Below are positions 55,260 to 64,000 of a DNA stretch of 64,000 nt, one piece after another. The stretch is taken from the NCBI GenBank assembly GCA_016185145.1, contig JACPOB010000061.1:1-64000 (forward strand). The letters are read 5' to 3'. This stretch comes from Rhodospirillales bacterium (GTDB lineage: Bacteria; Pseudomonadota; Alphaproteobacteria; Reyranellales; Reyranellaceae). Position numbers and translations under genes: made by a program. Within the stretch, counting starts at the first letter, position 1. The number at the start of each line of letters is the position of its first letter. The notes under the pieces were generated by a model, which had not been told where the DNA came from, searched no databases, and saw nothing but the letters and a program-made list of their open reading frames with translations.

Positions 55260-56918
55260 ATGAGCGAAGTAGACGGCGCTACCCTGATCGCGCGGAGCCT
55301 AAAGCAGCAGGGCATCGATCACTTGTTCGGGGTCGTCGGATTTCCGATCACCGCGATCGCCGCGGCGGCGCAGAAGGAAGGCGTCGCCTACCTCGGCATG
55401 CGCAACGAGCAGAGTGCCGCTTACGCCGCGGCGGCGTACGGCTATCTTACCGGCCGGCCCGGCGCCTGCGTCACCGTCACCGGCCCTGGCGTGGTGCATG
55501 GTCTCTCGGGTCTCGCCAACGCGCAGCAGAATTGCTGGCCCATGATCCTGATCGGCGGTGCCTCGGAGACCCATCGCGGCGGCATGGGTGCGTTCCAGGA
55601 AGAGCGGCAGGTGCTGATCGCCTCGCCGTTCTGCAAGTTCGCGCACGGCATCGAGAGCGTCGCCCGCATCCCGTACTATGTCGAGATGGCGACCCGGAAC
55701 GCAATCTACGGTCGTCCCGGCGCTACCTATCTCGACATGCCCGACGACATCATCAGGGGCACCGCCGATCTCGACAAGGTCACCCAGGCCGAGCGTGTGC
55801 CCGAACCGCCGCGCATGGTGGCGCCGTCGGAGAACGTCGAGGCGGCATTGGACCTGCTCGAGAAGGCGCAGCGCCCGTTGGTGCTCGTCGGCAAGGGCAT
55901 GGCGTGGTCGCGCGCCGAAGACGAGGTGCGGGCCTTCATCGAGCGCACCCAGGTGCCGTTCGTCCGCTCGCCGATGGGCAAGGGCGTGCTGCCGGACGAT
56001 CATCCGCTGTCGGCCGGCGCCGCGCGGACGCTGGCGCTGCAGGAGGCCGACGTCATCTTCCTGATGGGCGCGCGGTTCAACTGGATATTCCACTTCGGCT
56101 TGCCGCCGCGTTTCAACAAGAACGTCAAGGTCATCCAGCTCGACATCGCGCCCGAGGAGATCGGCCACAACAAGTCGACGCAGGTGGCGCTGGTCGGCGA
56201 CGGCAAGGCCATCATGGCGCAGGTCAACAAGGCATTGGTCAACCGCCAATGGTTCCACCCCAAGGATACGCCGTGGCGGCAGGCGCTGACCAAGAAGGCA
56301 ACCGAGAATGCGGCGACCATCAAGCCGCAGGTCGACGACGACCAGGGCCCGGCCAACTACTATCGAGCCTTGCGTGACGTCGCAGCCTGGATGCCCAAGA
56401 ACGCGATTTTGAGCGCCGAGGGCGCCGGCACCATGGATATCGGCCTCACGCAGTTGCCGAGCTTCAATGCCCGTTCCGTCCTCAACGCCGGCACCTACGG
56501 CACGATGGGCGTCGGGCTGGGCCAGGCCATCGCCGCCTGCGTGGCGGATTCCAGCCGGCCTGTCGTTCATCTGTCCGGCGATTCGGCGATCGGCTTCTCC
56601 GGCATGGAGATGGAGACGCTGGTCCGCTACAACCTGCCGGTGAAGATCGTCGTCCTGAACAACGGCGGCATCGGCCCCGGCATGCCGGAGATCCCGGAAA
56701 ATCCGATGTTCAACCTGAAGCCCAACGCGCTGATCTACGGCGCACGCTATGACAAGGTAATGGAGGCCTTTGGCGGCAAGGGACTGTTCGTCAAGGATCC
56801 GAAGGACATACGCGGCGCGCTCGACGAGGCGATGAAGTTCCCGGGCCCCGCCCTGGTCAACGTCGTGCTCTCGCAGGGCTCGACCCGCAAGGCGCAGCAG
56901 TTCGCCTGGCACAGCTGA
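55260..56918 (+). CDS. ThDP enzyme, oxalyl-CoA decarboxylase/2-hydroxyacyl-CoA lyase family
   Basis: The 552-residue ThDP enzyme has activating glutamate E50 in GMRNEQSAAYAAAAYG, the TGRPGACVTVTGPGVVHG block, and the ThDP site GDSAIGFSGMEMETLVRYNLPVKIVVLNNGG. It best fits oxalyl-CoA decarboxylase or 2-hydroxyacyl-CoA lyase. A class III CoA-transferase follows by 40 bp, as in oxc-frc operons of oxalate degradation. GGAGGGG lies before the ATG at 55260. Confidence 0.85.
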   Translation: MSEVDGATLIARSLKQQGIDHLFGVVGFPITAIAAAAQKEGVAYLGMRNEQSAAYAAAAYGYLTGRPGACVTVTGPGVVHGLSGLANAQQNCWPMILIGGASETHRGGMGAFQEERQVLIASPFCKFAHGIESVARIPYYVEMATRNAIYGRPGATYLDMPDDIIRGTADLDKVTQAERVPEPPRMVAPSENVEAALDLLEKAQRPLVLVGKGMAWSRAEDEVRAFIERTQVPFVRSPMGKGVLPDDHPLSAGAARTLALQEADVIFLMGARFNWIFHFGLPPRFNKNVKVIQLDIAPEEIGHNKSTQVALVGDGKAIMAQVNKALVNRQWFHPKDTPWRQALTKKATENAATIKPQVDDDQGPANYYRALRDVAAWMPKNAILSAEGAGTMDIGLTQLPSFNARSVLNAGTYGTMGVGLGQAIAACVADSSRPVVHLSGDSAIGFSGMEMETLVRYNLPVKIVVLNNGGIGPGMPEIPENPMFNLKPNALIYGARYDKVMEAFGGKGLFVKDPKDIRGALDEAMKFPGPALVNVVLSQGSTRKAQQFAWHS

Positions 56919-56958
56919 TGGAGTGATATAACAAAGAGCCCTTATGGGAGGGATCGCC

Positions 56959-58206
56959 ATGCAGGATCAGGTAAGGCAGCAGGAGATCGCAACCGAAACG
57001 CAACAGCCGGCGCTGAAGGGCATCAAGGTGCTCGACCTCACGCAGTTCGAGGCGGGACCGTCCTGCACCGAGGCGTTGGCCTGGCTCGGGGCCGACGTCG
57101 TCAAGGTCGAGGAGCCCAATCGCGGCGAGCCGGGCCGCTGGGGATCGAGCGATCGCCCAGACGCCGATTCGCACTACTTCATCTACTACAACCTCAACAA
57201 GCGCAGCGTGACCTGCAACCTCAAGAGCGACGAGGGCAAGGCGCTGCTCCGGCGCATGATCGAGAAGGCCGACGTCGTGATCGAGAACATGGCGCCCGGC
57301 ACCTTCGCGCGGCTCGGCTTCGACTGGCCGCGCTTGAGCGCGCTCAATCCGCGACTGATCTTCGCCCAGGTGAAGGGCTTCGCGCCGGAGAGCCCGCACG
57401 CCAACTATCTCAGCTTCGACATGATCGCCCAGGCGATGGGCGGCACGATGGGCGTGAACGGGCATCCCGGCCAGCCGCCGGTCCGGCCGGGTCCGACCAT
57501 CGGCGATACCGGAACCGGCATGCTGTGCGCCATCGGCATCCTTGGCGCGCTCTACCAGCGCATGACGACCGGCCGTGGCCAGCACATCCAGATCGCGATG
57601 CGCGATGCCATGCTGAACTACTGCCGCACGCCGATGAGCCGCCAGGCCGGCATGACCGACCAGCTGCCGCGCGGCGGCAACACGGTGCCCGGCACGGCGC
57701 CCGGCGGACTCTACAAATGCGCGCCGGGCGGACTCGACGACCTCTGCTACATCTTCGCCTCGCGCGGCAACGAGGAGCATTGGCGTCGGCTCGTGAAGGC
57801 GATCGGCCGCGAGGACCTTCTGGGCGATCCGCGCATGGCCGACCCCACCACCCGCGGCCAGAACCGTGAGCTCGTGGATGCGGCCATCAACGAGTGGACG
57901 TCCAAGCGCACCAAGCAGGAGGTGACGAAGGTCATCGCCGGCGCCGGCGTTCCCTGCGGCGCCGTCATGACGACGCTCGAGCTGCTGCACGACCCCGATC
58001 TGCATGCACGCGGCATGATGCAGAAGATCGAGCATCCGATCCGCGGCACGGTCACCGTGCCGGGCTGGCCGCTCAGGATGTCGGACAGCAAGGTGCCGCT
58101 GAAATGCGCGCCAATTCTCGGCGCGGATTGCGAGGCGATCTACGGCGAGTGGCTCGGCTGCTCGGCCGACGAGGTGAAGGACATGCGACAAGCCAAGGTG
58201 ATCTGA
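56959..58206 (+). CDS. Class III CoA-transferase (CaiB/BaiF family), formyl-CoA:oxalate-transferase-like
   Basis: The 415-residue protein has the class III catalytic aspartate D183 in TIGDTGTGM. Other blocks are LDLTQFEAGPSCTEALAWLGADVVKVE and LNKRSVTCNLKSDEGK. In formyl-CoA transferases the matching aspartate forms the anhydride intermediate. With the upstream oxalyl-CoA decarboxylase-like gene it could run the oxalate to formate plus CO2 cycle; another dicarboxylate is possible. Start 56959 is preferred to 56944, because GGGAGGG lies between them at proper spacing. Confidence 0.87.
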   Translation: MQDQVRQQEIATETQQPALKGIKVLDLTQFEAGPSCTEALAWLGADVVKVEEPNRGEPGRWGSSDRPDADSHYFIYYNLNKRSVTCNLKSDEGKALLRRMIEKADVVIENMAPGTFARLGFDWPRLSALNPRLIFAQVKGFAPESPHANYLSFDMIAQAMGGTMGVNGHPGQPPVRPGPTIGDTGTGMLCAIGILGALYQRMTTGRGQHIQIAMRDAMLNYCRTPMSRQAGMTDQLPRGGNTVPGTAPGGLYKCAPGGLDDLCYIFASRGNEEHWRRLVKAIGREDLLGDPRMADPTTRGQNRELVDAAINEWTSKRTKQEVTKVIAGAGVPCGAVMTTLELLHDPDLHARGMMQKIEHPIRGTVTVPGWPLRMSDSKVPLKCAPILGADCEAIYGEWLGCSADEVKDMRQAKVI

Positions 58207-58395
58207 GCGCCGCGATCCTGGCGGGTAACATGCGCAGGCGGGCGCCAGTTCGTGCGCCCGCCAAGGACGGTTTCCACGCTGGCGTCTCGAATGAGATGCC
58301 CTTGGCTGATGAATTCGCATAGCTGAGATGCTAGGATCATCGGCACTTCGCCAAGGGACGGTCCTCGATCGAAGTCAGACGTTGGCTGGGGTGCC

Positions 58396-61300
58396 GTGAC
58401 CTCGAACAACACGCCACTTTCTTCAAGCAATGGAACGTCGACGTCGCTCGCGGCGCCGGTTGCGTCCGCTTTGTCTGACAGGGCCGAGCGGCGGCAGTTG
58501 ACGATCATGTTCTGCGACCTCGTGGATTCGGTCGGTTTGTCGATCCGGCTCGATCCCGAGGACCTGCGTGATCTGATCGCCGCTTATCAGCGGACCTGCG
58601 CCCAGTCGGTCGGCCTCTATGACGGCTACGTCGCCCGCTATGTAGGGGACGGCATTCTCGTCTATTTCGGATTTCCCGTAGCCTACGAGGACAATGCCGA
58701 GAGGGCCGTACGGGCCGGACTCGAGCTGGTCGCTGCTGTGGCCAAGCTGAATCAGAATTTGGAGTTTGCCGATTCAAACATCAGGGTGCGGGTCGGCATC
58801 GCAACCGGCCTGGTCGTCGTGGGGGACGCCGTTGGCGGCAGTGGCTCGGACCGCGATGCCGTTGTCGGCGAGGCCGTCAACCTCGCCGCTCGTCTGCAGG
58901 GCATGGCCGAACCCAATACGGTTGTCGTGTCCGAAGTCACGCGGCAGCTTGCTGCGGAAAGCTTCGAATATCGCGATCTGGGCCGCCACGAGCTCAAGGG
59001 CTTCGCGACACCCTTGTCCGTCTATCAGGTCATCGGCCAGCGCGAGGTCACCCGCCTGGAGGCGCGCGGTCCCGCCCGCACGCCATTCGTCGACCGGGAG
59101 GGCGAAATCGCCATTGTGCTCGACCGATGGCGGCGTGCGGCGTCGCGAAGCGGACAGGTTATCGCCCTGGTCGGTCAAGCGGGCGTGGGCAAATCGCGCA
59201 TCGTGGTCGAAGCCATCGAGAGAATCAGGGAGGAGTGCGCGCCGGCTCCGACCCCGGTGGTCCTGCAGTTTTCGCCATATCATTCCAACGCACCGCTTTA
59301 CCCGGTGGTCCGGTACCTGCTGCGGCTCGCCAATATCGCGACGGAAGATGGGCCGCGCGCAAAGTTCGACAAGCTGACGAAGCTGCTCGGTGACAGTCCG
59401 ACACGCCGTGAAAGCATGTCACTGATCGCCGATCTCCTCGGTATCGAGCTCGATGACGGTCGCCCGACCGTGGCCCTCGGGTCGACGGTCAAGCGACACC
59501 AGACGATTGAGGCTTTGGTCGACTTGTTCGCCGATCGCAGCAAGGATCACGCGGCAACGATCGTGTTCGAGGACGTGCAATGGGTCGATCCGACCTCGAA
59601 TCTGCTGCTTGATCGGCTGGCGGATTGGGCGAAGAACGCGAAGGCTCTCGTCGTGATCACGCTGCGCACCGACAACAGCAACGCCGCCACGGAAATCCTG
59701 CGCGACAGCGGACTCGTCGATTCGGATGGCCGCCATCTCGACCATGTCACGGTCTGCGAGATACGCGAGCTGGACAGCGCCAATGGAAGAAAGCTGGCCG
59801 CCGCCGCGGCGGCGATCGAGAGCCGCGCTGTCGACGCCGCACAATTGGAGGCAGTCATCGCCAAATCGGGGGGCATTCCCCTCTATCTCGAGGAACTGGT
59901 CAAGGCCGCGGCGCACGGCGTGGCGTTTTCCGGCAGCCGGGAAGAGACCGCTCGCAGCGGCGGCGTGCCGAACACGATAAGCGATGCCTTGATGGCACAG
60001 CTCGATCGACTCGGATTCGCGAAAGAGGTGGCCCAACACGCTTCCGTCATCGGTCCTGAGTTTTCGATGAGCTTGTTGGCCAGGATCATGGGGCGGTCGC
60101 TCGACGAACTGATGCCCATGCTGACCAGCTTGGCCGAGTCGCGTATCGTTGTTCGCGGGAGTTCCTCGCCCGACGGTTATTGGTTCAAGCACGCCCTGAT
60201 CCGCGACATCTCCTATCGGTCGCTGCTGAGAAAGAACCGGCGGCAGATCCACCTCGCGGTGGCCCACGAATTGTCCCGCCATCCGGCGGAAATAGTCGAC
60301 GTGAGCGACGATTTGATCGCGCAGCATTACTCGCTGGGTGCCGCACCTCTGGAAGCGATCAAGTTCTGGCGACGCGGCGCCGGTGCAGCGATCGCACGAT
60401 CGGCCAACGAAGAGGCCATCGCGATGTTGCGATCCGCGCTGGCGGAGTTGGAGAAACTGGGCGGGACTGCAGATCCCGAGCTGGAGCTCGACCTGGTCCT
60501 CACCCAAGCTACGGCGTTGCGCTCGGTACGGGGGTATTCGGCGCCCGAGGTGGAGCAGCACCTTGCCCGGGCGCGCGTGCTTTGCACCGTTTGTGGCGAC
60601 TTCAACGACAGATTCAGCGTCGAGTGGGGATTGTTTCTGTGCACCTTCATCAAGGGCGACATCGATGGCGCACGCGCCCTCGCGGCCGACTTGCTGGAGC
60701 ATGCGGCGGACGAAGCCGGCGAGGCGCTGGTCGACGCCTATCTCGCCAAAGGCATGGTCGCGTTCACGATCGGCGACTTCGAAGAGGCGATGAAGTTCTT
60801 CGAAGCCGGCGCCGCATTATGCCGGCCGGAGACCGAACAACCGCGTTTCCTTACTCACGGGCAGAACGCGGGTCTGTTCTGTCTTTCGTATCTGGCGCGC
60901 TCGCAGTGCCATCTGGGATATCTCGATCGCGGCCGTGCCACGATCCAACGGGCCCGGGCGATCGCCGCCGTACGATCGCAGGATCCGGGGCATATCCATA
61001 GCTGGCTCGCCGTCGCGATCCAGGCGGTTCGCGTCCATCATCTATGCGACGATCTCGAGGCCGAGAGGCAGGTGGCCAACGAAGCCGTCGAGATGGCGCG
61101 TCAGCACCACTATGCCTACTACGAGGCCCTGGGAAAATGTCAGCTCGGCTGGGTGGCCGGCGCCGAGGGCAAGCTCGATGCTGGAATCGCAATGCTGACC
61201 GAGGGGCTGGCGGCACTCAGGGAGACTGGCACATCTCTTTCGATTCCGGGCTTCTACGTGCTGTTGTCGCAGCTCTACGTTCGCGCAGGGCGGCTCGACG

Positions 61301-61632
61301 AGGCCGGGCGCGTCCTGGAGATGGCCGCCCGATCGACAAGTCATGCGGTGTGGGATGCCGATATCGAACGGGTGCGCGGTGACATCGCCGCGGATTCGGC
61401 GGCGGCCGAGGCGGCGTACCGGTCCAGCCTGGCCATCGCGCGCCGCCAGCGCGCCGGACTGTTCATGTGCAAAGCGGCCCTGAGCCTGGCGGGCCTGTTG
61501 CATTCGCGCGGTCGGGGGAAAGAGGCCTACGATCTGCTCGAGGAATGCCTGGCGCAACTGCACGAAGGCGAGGATGTCGCTACGATACGCCAAGCCCGAT
61601 CGATGATTAACGAGTTGTCCGCGTTGAGGTGA
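58396..61632 (+). CDS. Class III nucleotide cyclase fused to AAA ATPase and TPR domains
   Basis: The 1078-residue protein has an N-terminal adenylate/guanylate cyclase domain with metal aspartates in MFCDLVDS (D41) and GDGILVYFG (D85) and the transition-state pair N162/R166 in GEAVNLAARLQ, so it looks active. An AAA/STAND-type NTPase follows with Walker A GQAGVGKS (260-267) and Walker B IVFEDVQWVD (E392, D393). The C-terminal half (about 650-1078) is TPR-like. GTG 58396 is the start. It probably makes cAMP or serves as a signal-dependent regulator. A small unknown gene follows by 40 bp. Confidence 0.88.
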   Translation: MTSNNTPLSSSNGTSTSLAAPVASALSDRAERRQLTIMFCDLVDSVGLSIRLDPEDLRDLIAAYQRTCAQSVGLYDGYVARYVGDGILVYFGFPVAYEDNAERAVRAGLELVAAVAKLNQNLEFADSNIRVRVGIATGLVVVGDAVGGSGSDRDAVVGEAVNLAARLQGMAEPNTVVVSEVTRQLAAESFEYRDLGRHELKGFATPLSVYQVIGQREVTRLEARGPARTPFVDREGEIAIVLDRWRRAASRSGQVIALVGQAGVGKSRIVVEAIERIREECAPAPTPVVLQFSPYHSNAPLYPVVRYLLRLANIATEDGPRAKFDKLTKLLGDSPTRRESMSLIADLLGIELDDGRPTVALGSTVKRHQTIEALVDLFADRSKDHAATIVFEDVQWVDPTSNLLLDRLADWAKNAKALVVITLRTDNSNAATEILRDSGLVDSDGRHLDHVTVCEIRELDSANGRKLAAAAAAIESRAVDAAQLEAVIAKSGGIPLYLEELVKAAAHGVAFSGSREETARSGGVPNTISDALMAQLDRLGFAKEVAQHASVIGPEFSMSLLARIMGRSLDELMPMLTSLAESRIVVRGSSSPDGYWFKHALIRDISYRSLLRKNRRQIHLAVAHELSRHPAEIVDVSDDLIAQHYSLGAAPLEAIKFWRRGAGAAIARSANEEAIAMLRSALAELEKLGGTADPELELDLVLTQATALRSVRGYSAPEVEQHLARARVLCTVCGDFNDRFSVEWGLFLCTFIKGDIDGARALAADLLEHAADEAGEALVDAYLAKGMVAFTIGDFEEAMKFFEAGAALCRPETEQPRFLTHGQNAGLFCLSYLARSQCHLGYLDRGRATIQRARAIAAVRSQDPGHIHSWLAVAIQAVRVHHLCDDLEAERQVANEAVEMARQHHYAYYEALGKCQLGWVAGAEGKLDAGIAMLTEGLAALRETGTSLSIPGFYVLLSQLYVRAGRLDEAGRVLEMAARSTSHAVWDADIERVRGDIAADSAAAEAAYRSSLAIARRQRAGLFMCKAALSLAGLLHSRGRGKEAYDLLEECLAQLHEGEDVATIRQARSMINELSALR

Positions 61633-61672
61633 GTCTGACGGAAGTTCCGAACATTTCGAACAGGGGGATGAG

Positions 61673-62257
61673 ATGGGCCCAGCACCGATCAAGAACGTGC
61701 CATGCGCCAAGGGCGCGCTGTGCTACTGCCTCGATGAATTCTCGAAGGGGCCCGGGGCGCGGTCGCGGATCGAAAGGCTCCGCGACGCCATCGCTGCCCT
61801 GGCGCCGACCTTTGCGGGACTCACCGAGGTTTTCGATAGATATCTGATGGCGCATGTAATCGCCGACGCCGAAGAGCGACAAAGGCTTGCCGCGAACCTG
61901 GATGCGTTTTGGCTCGATTCCCGCTCGCCGCGGCCGTTCTTTCCGAAGCAGCCGGTGAGGGAGATCCTTGCGAAGGGCATACTCGAGACACTCGACCTGT
62001 CGCTGAAGGGCGAAAAGCGGGCCGTCCCGATCAACGCATGGTGGGTGCTCGACTCGGCCGAGCTCAGGGTCCTGAACCTGGCTGATATCAAAGAGGGCGT
62101 AACGGTGGGAGGCAACGTCACCCTGCTCATCATGACGTCGCGTCCGAAGGGTCGCGGCGGCGCTGCACCTCCCATCCTCGGTGATTTGGCGGAAGCCTAT
62201 GTCACCGAGCGGCAGGGACGCGCGGTCACGACGAGGCGTGTCAGGGACCTGGCGTAG
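61673..62257 (+). CDS. Conserved-looking protein of unknown function
   Basis: I do not recognise this 194-residue protein. It has cysteines near the start (VPCAKGALCYCLDEF), a helical middle (RIERLRDAIAALAPTFAGLTEVFDRYLMAHVIADAEERQRLAANLDAFW) and a beta-rich C-terminal half (VREILAKGILETLDLSLKG, LRVLNLADIKEGVTVGGNVTLLIMTS). There is no signal peptide or membrane segment. It follows the cyclase gene by 40 bp on the same strand with GGGGGATGAG upstream, so it may be its target or partner. Confidence 0.6.
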   Translation: MGPAPIKNVPCAKGALCYCLDEFSKGPGARSRIERLRDAIAALAPTFAGLTEVFDRYLMAHVIADAEERQRLAANLDAFWLDSRSPRPFFPKQPVREILAKGILETLDLSLKGEKRAVPINAWWVLDSAELRVLNLADIKEGVTVGGNVTLLIMTSRPKGRGGAAPPILGDLAEAYVTERQGRAVTTRRVRDLA

Positions 62258-62294
62258 TCACGAAACGCCGCGTCCTTTCTGCGCCAAGCGTCGA

Positions 62295-62663
62295 TCACGC
62301 CTTGGGTTGAATGGCGATGATGGCGCGCCGATGGGTGCCTTCGCCGACCTTCTTGTCCTCGTCGTGCGCCTCGACCTTGAAGCGGAGCTTGCGGCCATCG
62401 ACCTCGAGCAGCTCCGCCCGCACCGTCACCTTCTTGCCCTTTGGCGTGGCGCCGAAATGCTTGACGTGCACCTCGAAGCCGACGGTGGTGTGCCCCGGAG
62501 GCAGATGCGGCTGCACGGCCTCGATGCCGGCGCGCTCCATCAGGCCGATCATGTTGGGCGTGGACAGGACGCCGTCACCGCCCATGTGCTTGACCACCAG
62601 CTTGTCGTCGACGGTCGTGACGATCTCCGCTTTGAGTCCCGGTGTCAGGCTATTCGTCGACAT
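62295..62663 (-). CDS. FlK-like hotdog thioesterase
   Basis: The 122-residue hotdog-fold protein resembles fluoroacetyl-CoA thioesterase: candidate catalytic residues T35 (LSTPNMIG), E43 (LMERAG) and H69 (VKHFG) are spaced as the Thr-Glu-His of FlK. The ending KVGEGTHRRAIIAI is typical. It probably cleaves a short acyl-CoA. It is divergent from the MerR gene, with two LiuR-like operators between them, so it is likely under that regulator. Confidence 0.85.
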   Translation of the reverse strand: MSTNSLTPGLKAEIVTTVDDKLVVKHMGGDGVLSTPNMIGLMERAGIEAVQPHLPPGHTTVGFEVHVKHFGATPKGKKVTVRAELLEVDGRKLRFKVEAHDEDKKVGEGTHRRAIIAIQPKA

Positions 62664-62732
62664 GTGTCTCTCCCGTGGTGAGCATGCTGTGCTTGGGTGG
62701 ACGTTAGACCATTCCCGAGCACGTTAGCTTCC

Positions 62733-62744
62733 GTTTACGTAAAC
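62733..62744. promoter_or_regulatory. Short LiuR-like site upstream of the thioesterase and MerR genes
   Basis: GTTTACGTAAAC is a perfect 12-bp palindrome and the core of the larger site that follows at 62750-62771. It is nearer the divergent thioesterase start. Confidence 0.65.
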
Positions 62745-62749
62745 CATCA

Positions 62750-62771
62750 TTGACGTTTACGTAAACGTCAA
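62750..62771. promoter_or_regulatory. Perfect 22-bp LiuR-like MerR operator
   Basis: Arms TTGACGTTTAC and GTAAACGTCAA are perfect inverted copies, ending 16 bp before the MerR ATG. This is the same sequence, but for one base, as the site before the Atu-like array at 13041-13062. It is the most likely autoregulatory operator of the MerR protein. Confidence 0.78.
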
Positions 62772-62787
62772 CTATGACAATTCCATC

Positions 62788-63216
62788 ATGTCCGTCGCTG
62801 CTCCGTCATCAACGCGCGACAGCCAGCGCATATACAGCATCGCCGAGCTCAGCCGCGAGTTCGCGATCACGCCGCGCACCATCCGCTTCTACGAGGATGA
62901 GGGGCTGATCAAGCCGCGCCGCCAGGGGATGACCCGCCTGTACAGCGCCGGCGATCGCACGCGGCTGGGCTGGATCCTGCGCGGCAAGCGGCTGGGCTTC
63001 GCGCTCGCCGAGATCCGTGAATTGCTCGACCTCTATCAGGTCGATCGTACCGGCGTGCAACAGCTGCGCGAGCTCCTGCGCCGCAGCCAACTGCACATCG
63101 CCGACCTCGAGAAGAAGCGTCGTGATCTCGACGCACATATCAGCGAGTTCAGGGAAGTGGAGAGCCAGGTCAGCACCGAGCTGCGTCAGCGTGGCGTCGA
63201 CCCGGAGAACGACTAA
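62788..63216 (+). CDS. MerR-family regulator, LiuR-like
   Basis: The 142-residue MerR protein has the HTH segment YSIAELSREFAITPRTIRFYEDEGLIKPRRQGMTRLYS at residues 16-53. A helical coiled dimerisation tail (VQQLRELLRRSQLHIADLEKKRRDLDAHISEFREVESQV) follows, with no cysteines. This lacks metal-sensor residues and resembles LiuR, which controls leucine/isovalerate and related acyl-CoA catabolism. It is flanked by its operators and followed by an acyl-CoA dehydrogenase gene 23 bp on. It may also control the Atu-like array through the matching site. Confidence 0.88.
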   Translation: MSVAAPSSTRDSQRIYSIAELSREFAITPRTIRFYEDEGLIKPRRQGMTRLYSAGDRTRLGWILRGKRLGFALAEIRELLDLYQVDRTGVQQLRELLRRSQLHIADLEKKRRDLDAHISEFREVESQVSTELRQRGVDPEND

Positions 63217-63239
63217 GCTGGAGTACAAGGGAGATACTG

Positions 63240-64000
63240 ATGGCCGTCTACAAGGCGCCGCTCAAGGACATCAACTTCGTCCTCAACGAGGTTCTGGACG
63301 TCTCCGGCCTCGCCAAGCTGCCGGGCTATCAGGATGCCACGCCGGACGTCATCCAGGCGATCCTCGAGGAGGCGGCTAAGCTCTGCGAGAACGTGCTGTT
63401 CCCCCTGAATCGCACCGGTGACGAGGAAGGCTGCACCTACGAGAACGGCGTCGTGCGTACCCCCAAGGGCTTCAAGCACGCCTACGACATGTTCCGTGAA
63501 GGCGGCTGGACGGCGGTGACCTGCGATCCCGAGTACGGCGGACAGGGCCTGCCGGCGACGGTGGGCTTCGCGCTGCAGGAGATGTTCACGGCGTCGAACC
63601 AAGCCTTCGCCATGTATCCGGGCCTGAGCCACGGCGCCTACGAGGCGCTGTCACGCCATGGTTCCGACGAGCTCAAGAAGAAGTACCTGCCCAAGCTCAC
63701 CGACGGCACCTGGACGGGCACGATGTGCCTGACCGAGCCCCATTGCGGCACCGACCTCGGCATGCTGCGCACCAAGGCCGAGCTCCAGGCCGATGGCAGC
63801 TACTCGATCACCGGCACCAAGATCTTCATCTCAGCCGGCGAGCACGATCTTGCGGAGAACATTCTCCACCTGGTGCTGGCGCGCCTGCCGGATGCGCCGG
63901 GCGGCACCAAGGGCATCTCGCTGTTCCTCGTCCCGAAGTTCCTGCCCAAGGCCGATGGCAGCGTGGGCGAGCGCAACGGTATCCGCTGCGGCGCCATCGA
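63240..64000 (+). CDS. Acyl-CoA dehydrogenase, DmdC/FadE-like (3' end outside window)
   Basis: The 253 codons visible show the N-terminal half of an acyl-CoA dehydrogenase of the longer DmdC-like kind: MAVYKAPLKDINFVLNEVLDVSG start, CDPEYGGQGLPATVGFALQEM, MCLTEPHCGTDLGMLRTKA (FAD contact region), and SITGTKIFISAGEHDL. The C-terminus is cut by the window edge. GGGAGA precedes the ATG. It follows the LiuR-like gene, so it is probably in the same regulon and acts on a short or methyl-branched acyl-CoA. Confidence 0.9.
   Translation, partial: MAVYKAPLKDINFVLNEVLDVSGLAKLPGYQDATPDVIQAILEEAAKLCENVLFPLNRTGDEEGCTYENGVVRTPKGFKHAYDMFREGGWTAVTCDPEYGGQGLPATVGFALQEMFTASNQAFAMYPGLSHGAYEALSRHGSDELKKKYLPKLTDGTWTGTMCLTEPHCGTDLGMLRTKAELQADGSYSITGTKIFISAGEHDLAENILHLVLARLPDAPGGTKGISLFLVPKFLPKADGSVGERNGIRCGAI

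Overview
This is GC-rich DNA (mostly 60-70 %) with dense, often overlapping genes. The gene types are typical of a soil or water alphaproteobacterium: orphan Bug/TctC receptors, Rieske oxygenases, acyl-CoA dehydrogenases, CaiB-type CoA-transferases, BTAD regulators, and intergenic palindromes such as CCTCACCCTGAGGAGC. The style fits Reyranella- or Bradyrhizobium-like genomes, but the order is my inference. I see no rRNA, tRNA, CRISPR array or transposase. No gene-free stretch exceeds about 250 bases.

1-13.4 kb: the 3' part of an amidase, then a long minus-strand array. Read in transcription order it holds a PECR-like SDR, a carboxyltransferase, an acyl-CoA dehydrogenase, a second broken acyl-CoA dehydrogenase, an enoyl-CoA hydratase, a cupin and a biotin carboxylase/carrier subunit. 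This gene set matches the acyclic terpene utilisation (Atu: citronellol/geraniol) pathway. It continues into an ABC ATPase, a secreted beta-propeller protein, an ABC permease and a Bug receptor. The head of the array carries two palindromes. One is nearly identical to the operator of a LiuR-like MerR gene 50 kb away at the right end.

13.6-15.7 kb: a CGNR regulator divergent from a VOC protein, then a GNAT and a GFA-family protein.

15.9-29.4 kb: an apparent catabolic island. A MarR regulator precedes a Rieske oxygenase, ferredoxin and reductase; a second Rieske alpha/beta pair; a ThDP enzyme; two Bug receptors; an SDR; two PuuE-type NodB hydrolases; and an amidase. A repeated inverted motif (TATTTGT-N5-ACAAATA) lies upstream of the two oxygenase operons, with a weak version before the MarR gene. 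The natural substrate is not obvious.

29.5-36.9 kb: a NitT/TauT-type ABC transporter and a GntR/UTRA regulator, followed by an isocitrate lyase/PEP mutase-family lyase with a LeuC/LeuD-like hydro-lyase.

36.9-44.2 kb (minus strand): a clan GH-A-like protein, a gamma-glutamyltranspeptidase-like protein, a lipoprotein, an acyl-CoA ligase and a BTAD/TolB/TPR regulator. Divergent from the regulator is a 1217-residue GH64-like protein with a C-terminal DUF4114-like end.

48-64 kb: mixed genes. They include two DUF2272 lipoproteins, an MFS transporter, a GMC oxidoreductase, a ParDE-like toxin-antitoxin pair translationally coupled to a VOC gene, a gamma-carbonic-anhydrase-like protein, an oxalyl-CoA decarboxylase/CoA-transferase pair, a cyclase-AAA-TPR protein, a FlK-like thioesterase, the LiuR-like regulator and a partial acyl-CoA dehydrogenase. 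Large palindromic repeats punctuate the intergenic gaps. Two short tandem duplications (80 bp near 1.1 kb, 70 bp near 8.7 kb) should be checked as possible assembly joins.
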